Shown here one piece after another: positions 63,402-64,000 of a stretch of 64,000 bases of DNA (its first letter is position 1; the number at the start of each line of letters is the position of its first letter). The DNA comes from Aquisalibacillus elongatus (GTDB taxonomy: Bacteria > Bacillota > Bacilli > Bacillales > Alkalibacillaceae). Location: assembly GCF_003843875.1 (NCBI RefSeq), contig NZ_RKRF01000007.1, positions 186,001 through 250,000 on the forward strand, written 5' to 3'. The notes under the pieces are model-generated. The model was not told where the DNA came from. It ran no database searches and was given only the letters and a program-made list of their open reading frames with translations. Position numbers and translations under genes: made by a program.

Positions 63402-63508
63402 TGTTATGCTTAATTGTAGCACCGTTGCTACAACCGCTCAGAAGAGGTTTTTTAAACTTACTCGGTAAGTACCTCGGATGGCGAGTCTTAGTCTTTGAGG
63501 AGGTGCAG
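63402..63508 (+). ncRNA. Ribosomal protein L21 leader
   Basis: The leader contains paired blocks such as GTAGCACCGTTGCTAC and CTCGGTAAGTACCTCGG and a pyrimidine-rich TTTTTTAAAC stretch, the layout I remember for the Bacillus L21 leader, in which L21 is thought to regulate its own operon. Boundaries are approximate. Confidence 0.65.
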
Positions 63509-63511
63509 AAG

Positions 63512-63820
63512 ATGTACGCAATTATTGAAACTGGTGGTAAACAAATTAAAGTAGAAGAAGGTCAATCAGTATTCATCGAGAAGCTAGATGCTGAAGCGGG
63601 TGAAGAAGTTACGTTTGACAAAGTACTTTTTGTTGGTGGCGATTCTGTAAAAGTTGGCGCTCCATTAGTAGATGGCGCAACTGTTACAGGTAAAGTTGAA
63701 AAACAAGGTAAAGGCCGTAAAATTGACGTTTTCAAGTATAAGCCAAAGAAAAACTACAAGCGTAAACAAGGCCATCGTCAGCCATACACTAAAGTAACGA
63801 TTGAAAAAGTCAATGCATAA
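63512..63820 (+). CDS. rplU: 50S ribosomal protein L21
   Basis: 102 residues starting [18 protein letters not shown], ending [24 protein letters not shown] region that is characteristic of L21. Start ATG at 63512 follows GAGGAGGTG; the frame open to 63401 is leader RNA. First gene of the rplU-prp-rpmA operon. Confidence 0.97.
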   Translation: MYAIIETGGKQIKVEEGQSVFIEKLDAEAGEEVTFDKVLFVGGDSVKVGAPLVDGATVTGKVEKQGKGRKIDVFKYKPKKNYKRKQGHRQPYTKVTIEKVNA

Positions 63821-63832
63821 AGGTATTTGAAC

Positions 63833-64000
63833 ATGGTTGAATTGAATTTATTTAAAAACCATAACCAAATGATTGTCGGTTTTGAACTTTCGGGACATGC
63901 TAATAGTGGTCCTCATGGACATGATTTAGTGTGTGCTGCGGTTTCAGCCGTTTCATTCGGAACTGTCAATTCAATTATAAAACTTTGTCAGATCGATCCC
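63833..64000 (+). CDS. prp: Ribosomal-processing cysteine protease Prp (3'-truncated by the window)
   Basis: Removes the N-terminal extension of L27 in Firmicutes. 56 residues are visible from ATG at 63833. The catalytic pair is in SGHANSG (His) and DLVCAAVSAV (Cys), the expected spacing. It lies 12 bases after rplU, as ysxB does in B. subtilis. Confidence 0.92.
   Translation, partial: MVELNLFKNHNQMIVGFELSGHANSGPHGHDLVCAAVSAVSFGTVNSIIKLCQIDP

Noticed and set aside
63401..63511. N-terminal extension of L21 from the open frame upstream
   Set aside because: The frame lies in the structured leader; GAGGAGGTG directly precedes ATG 63512 and L21 normally begins [11 protein letters not shown].

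Overview
The window is from a low-GC Gram-positive, endospore-forming member of the Bacillaceae. Evidence is the gene content (gerE, spoVID, a spoIIB-like gene, spoIVFA/spoIVFB, sda), strong AGGAGG-type ribosome binding sites, frequent TTG/GTG starts, and a gene order matching the uvrC-sdh-racE-rph-tig-clpX-lon-hem-valS-folC-mre-min-spoIVF-rplU arm of Bacillus subtilis. Several housekeeping proteins (EtfB, trigger factor) are very acidic, which fits a salt-tolerant relative. The genus is not determined.

Layout. 1-2500: end of a fatty-acid oxidation operon (enoyl-CoA hydratase, etfB, etfA). 2686-8227: trxA, uvrC, sdhCAB. 8330-12015: FadR-box thioesterase gene, gerE, a MarR regulator, racE, rph, XTP/dITP pyrophosphatase. 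12161-12324: tRNA-Gly and tRNA-Arg. 12616-12715: a degenerate ~21-bp tandem repeat. 12757-13510 (minus): a sigma-A promoter, a cyclic-di-GMP-I riboswitch with its own terminator, a CheY-like receiver protein and the sporulation inhibitor Sda. 13581-14447: a fructosamine-kinase-family gene. 14491-16325: tRNA-Arg(CCU) whose 3' end is repeated perfectly over 47 bp at 16279-16325, bounding a 1.76-kb decayed integrated element with an arsR-SRPBCC pair. 16339-25020: small membrane and DUF1450 genes, ysoA-like TPR gene, tig, clpX, lonA, ysxC, a LiaF-like membrane gene. 25218-31431: hemAXCDBL, the route from glutamyl-tRNA to uroporphyrinogen III precursors. 31540-33805: spoVID with small membrane genes. 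33835-38170: valine T-box, valS, folC. 38200-40916: GAF-GGDEF diguanylate cyclase and a SPOR-domain spoIIB-like gene. 41070-47627: radC, mreBCD, minCD, spoIVFAB. 63366-64000: L21 leader, rplU and the start of the Prp protease gene.

Between spoIVFB and rplU lies a ~15.7-kb AT-rich accessory block (about 47700-63300) made of stand-alone small genes: an orphan Imm26-like immunity protein, GNAT acetyltransferases, VOC proteins, a HIT protein, an alpha/beta hydrolase, TetR plus NAD-epimerase, an EamA exporter divergent from an SgrR-like regulator, lipoproteins, small membrane proteins and a broken GNAT gene. Three of its units are preceded by the same 15-bp promoter-like motif sitting just after a terminator hairpin.

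The most unusual finding is the c-di-GMP riboswitch reading into cheY-like and sda. It suggests that c-di-GMP controls an inhibitor of the sporulation phosphorelay by transcription termination. The window also encodes a diguanylate cyclase with an intact GGEEF motif and no inhibitory site. All functional statements rest on reading the sequence and on remembered family features; no database search was run.
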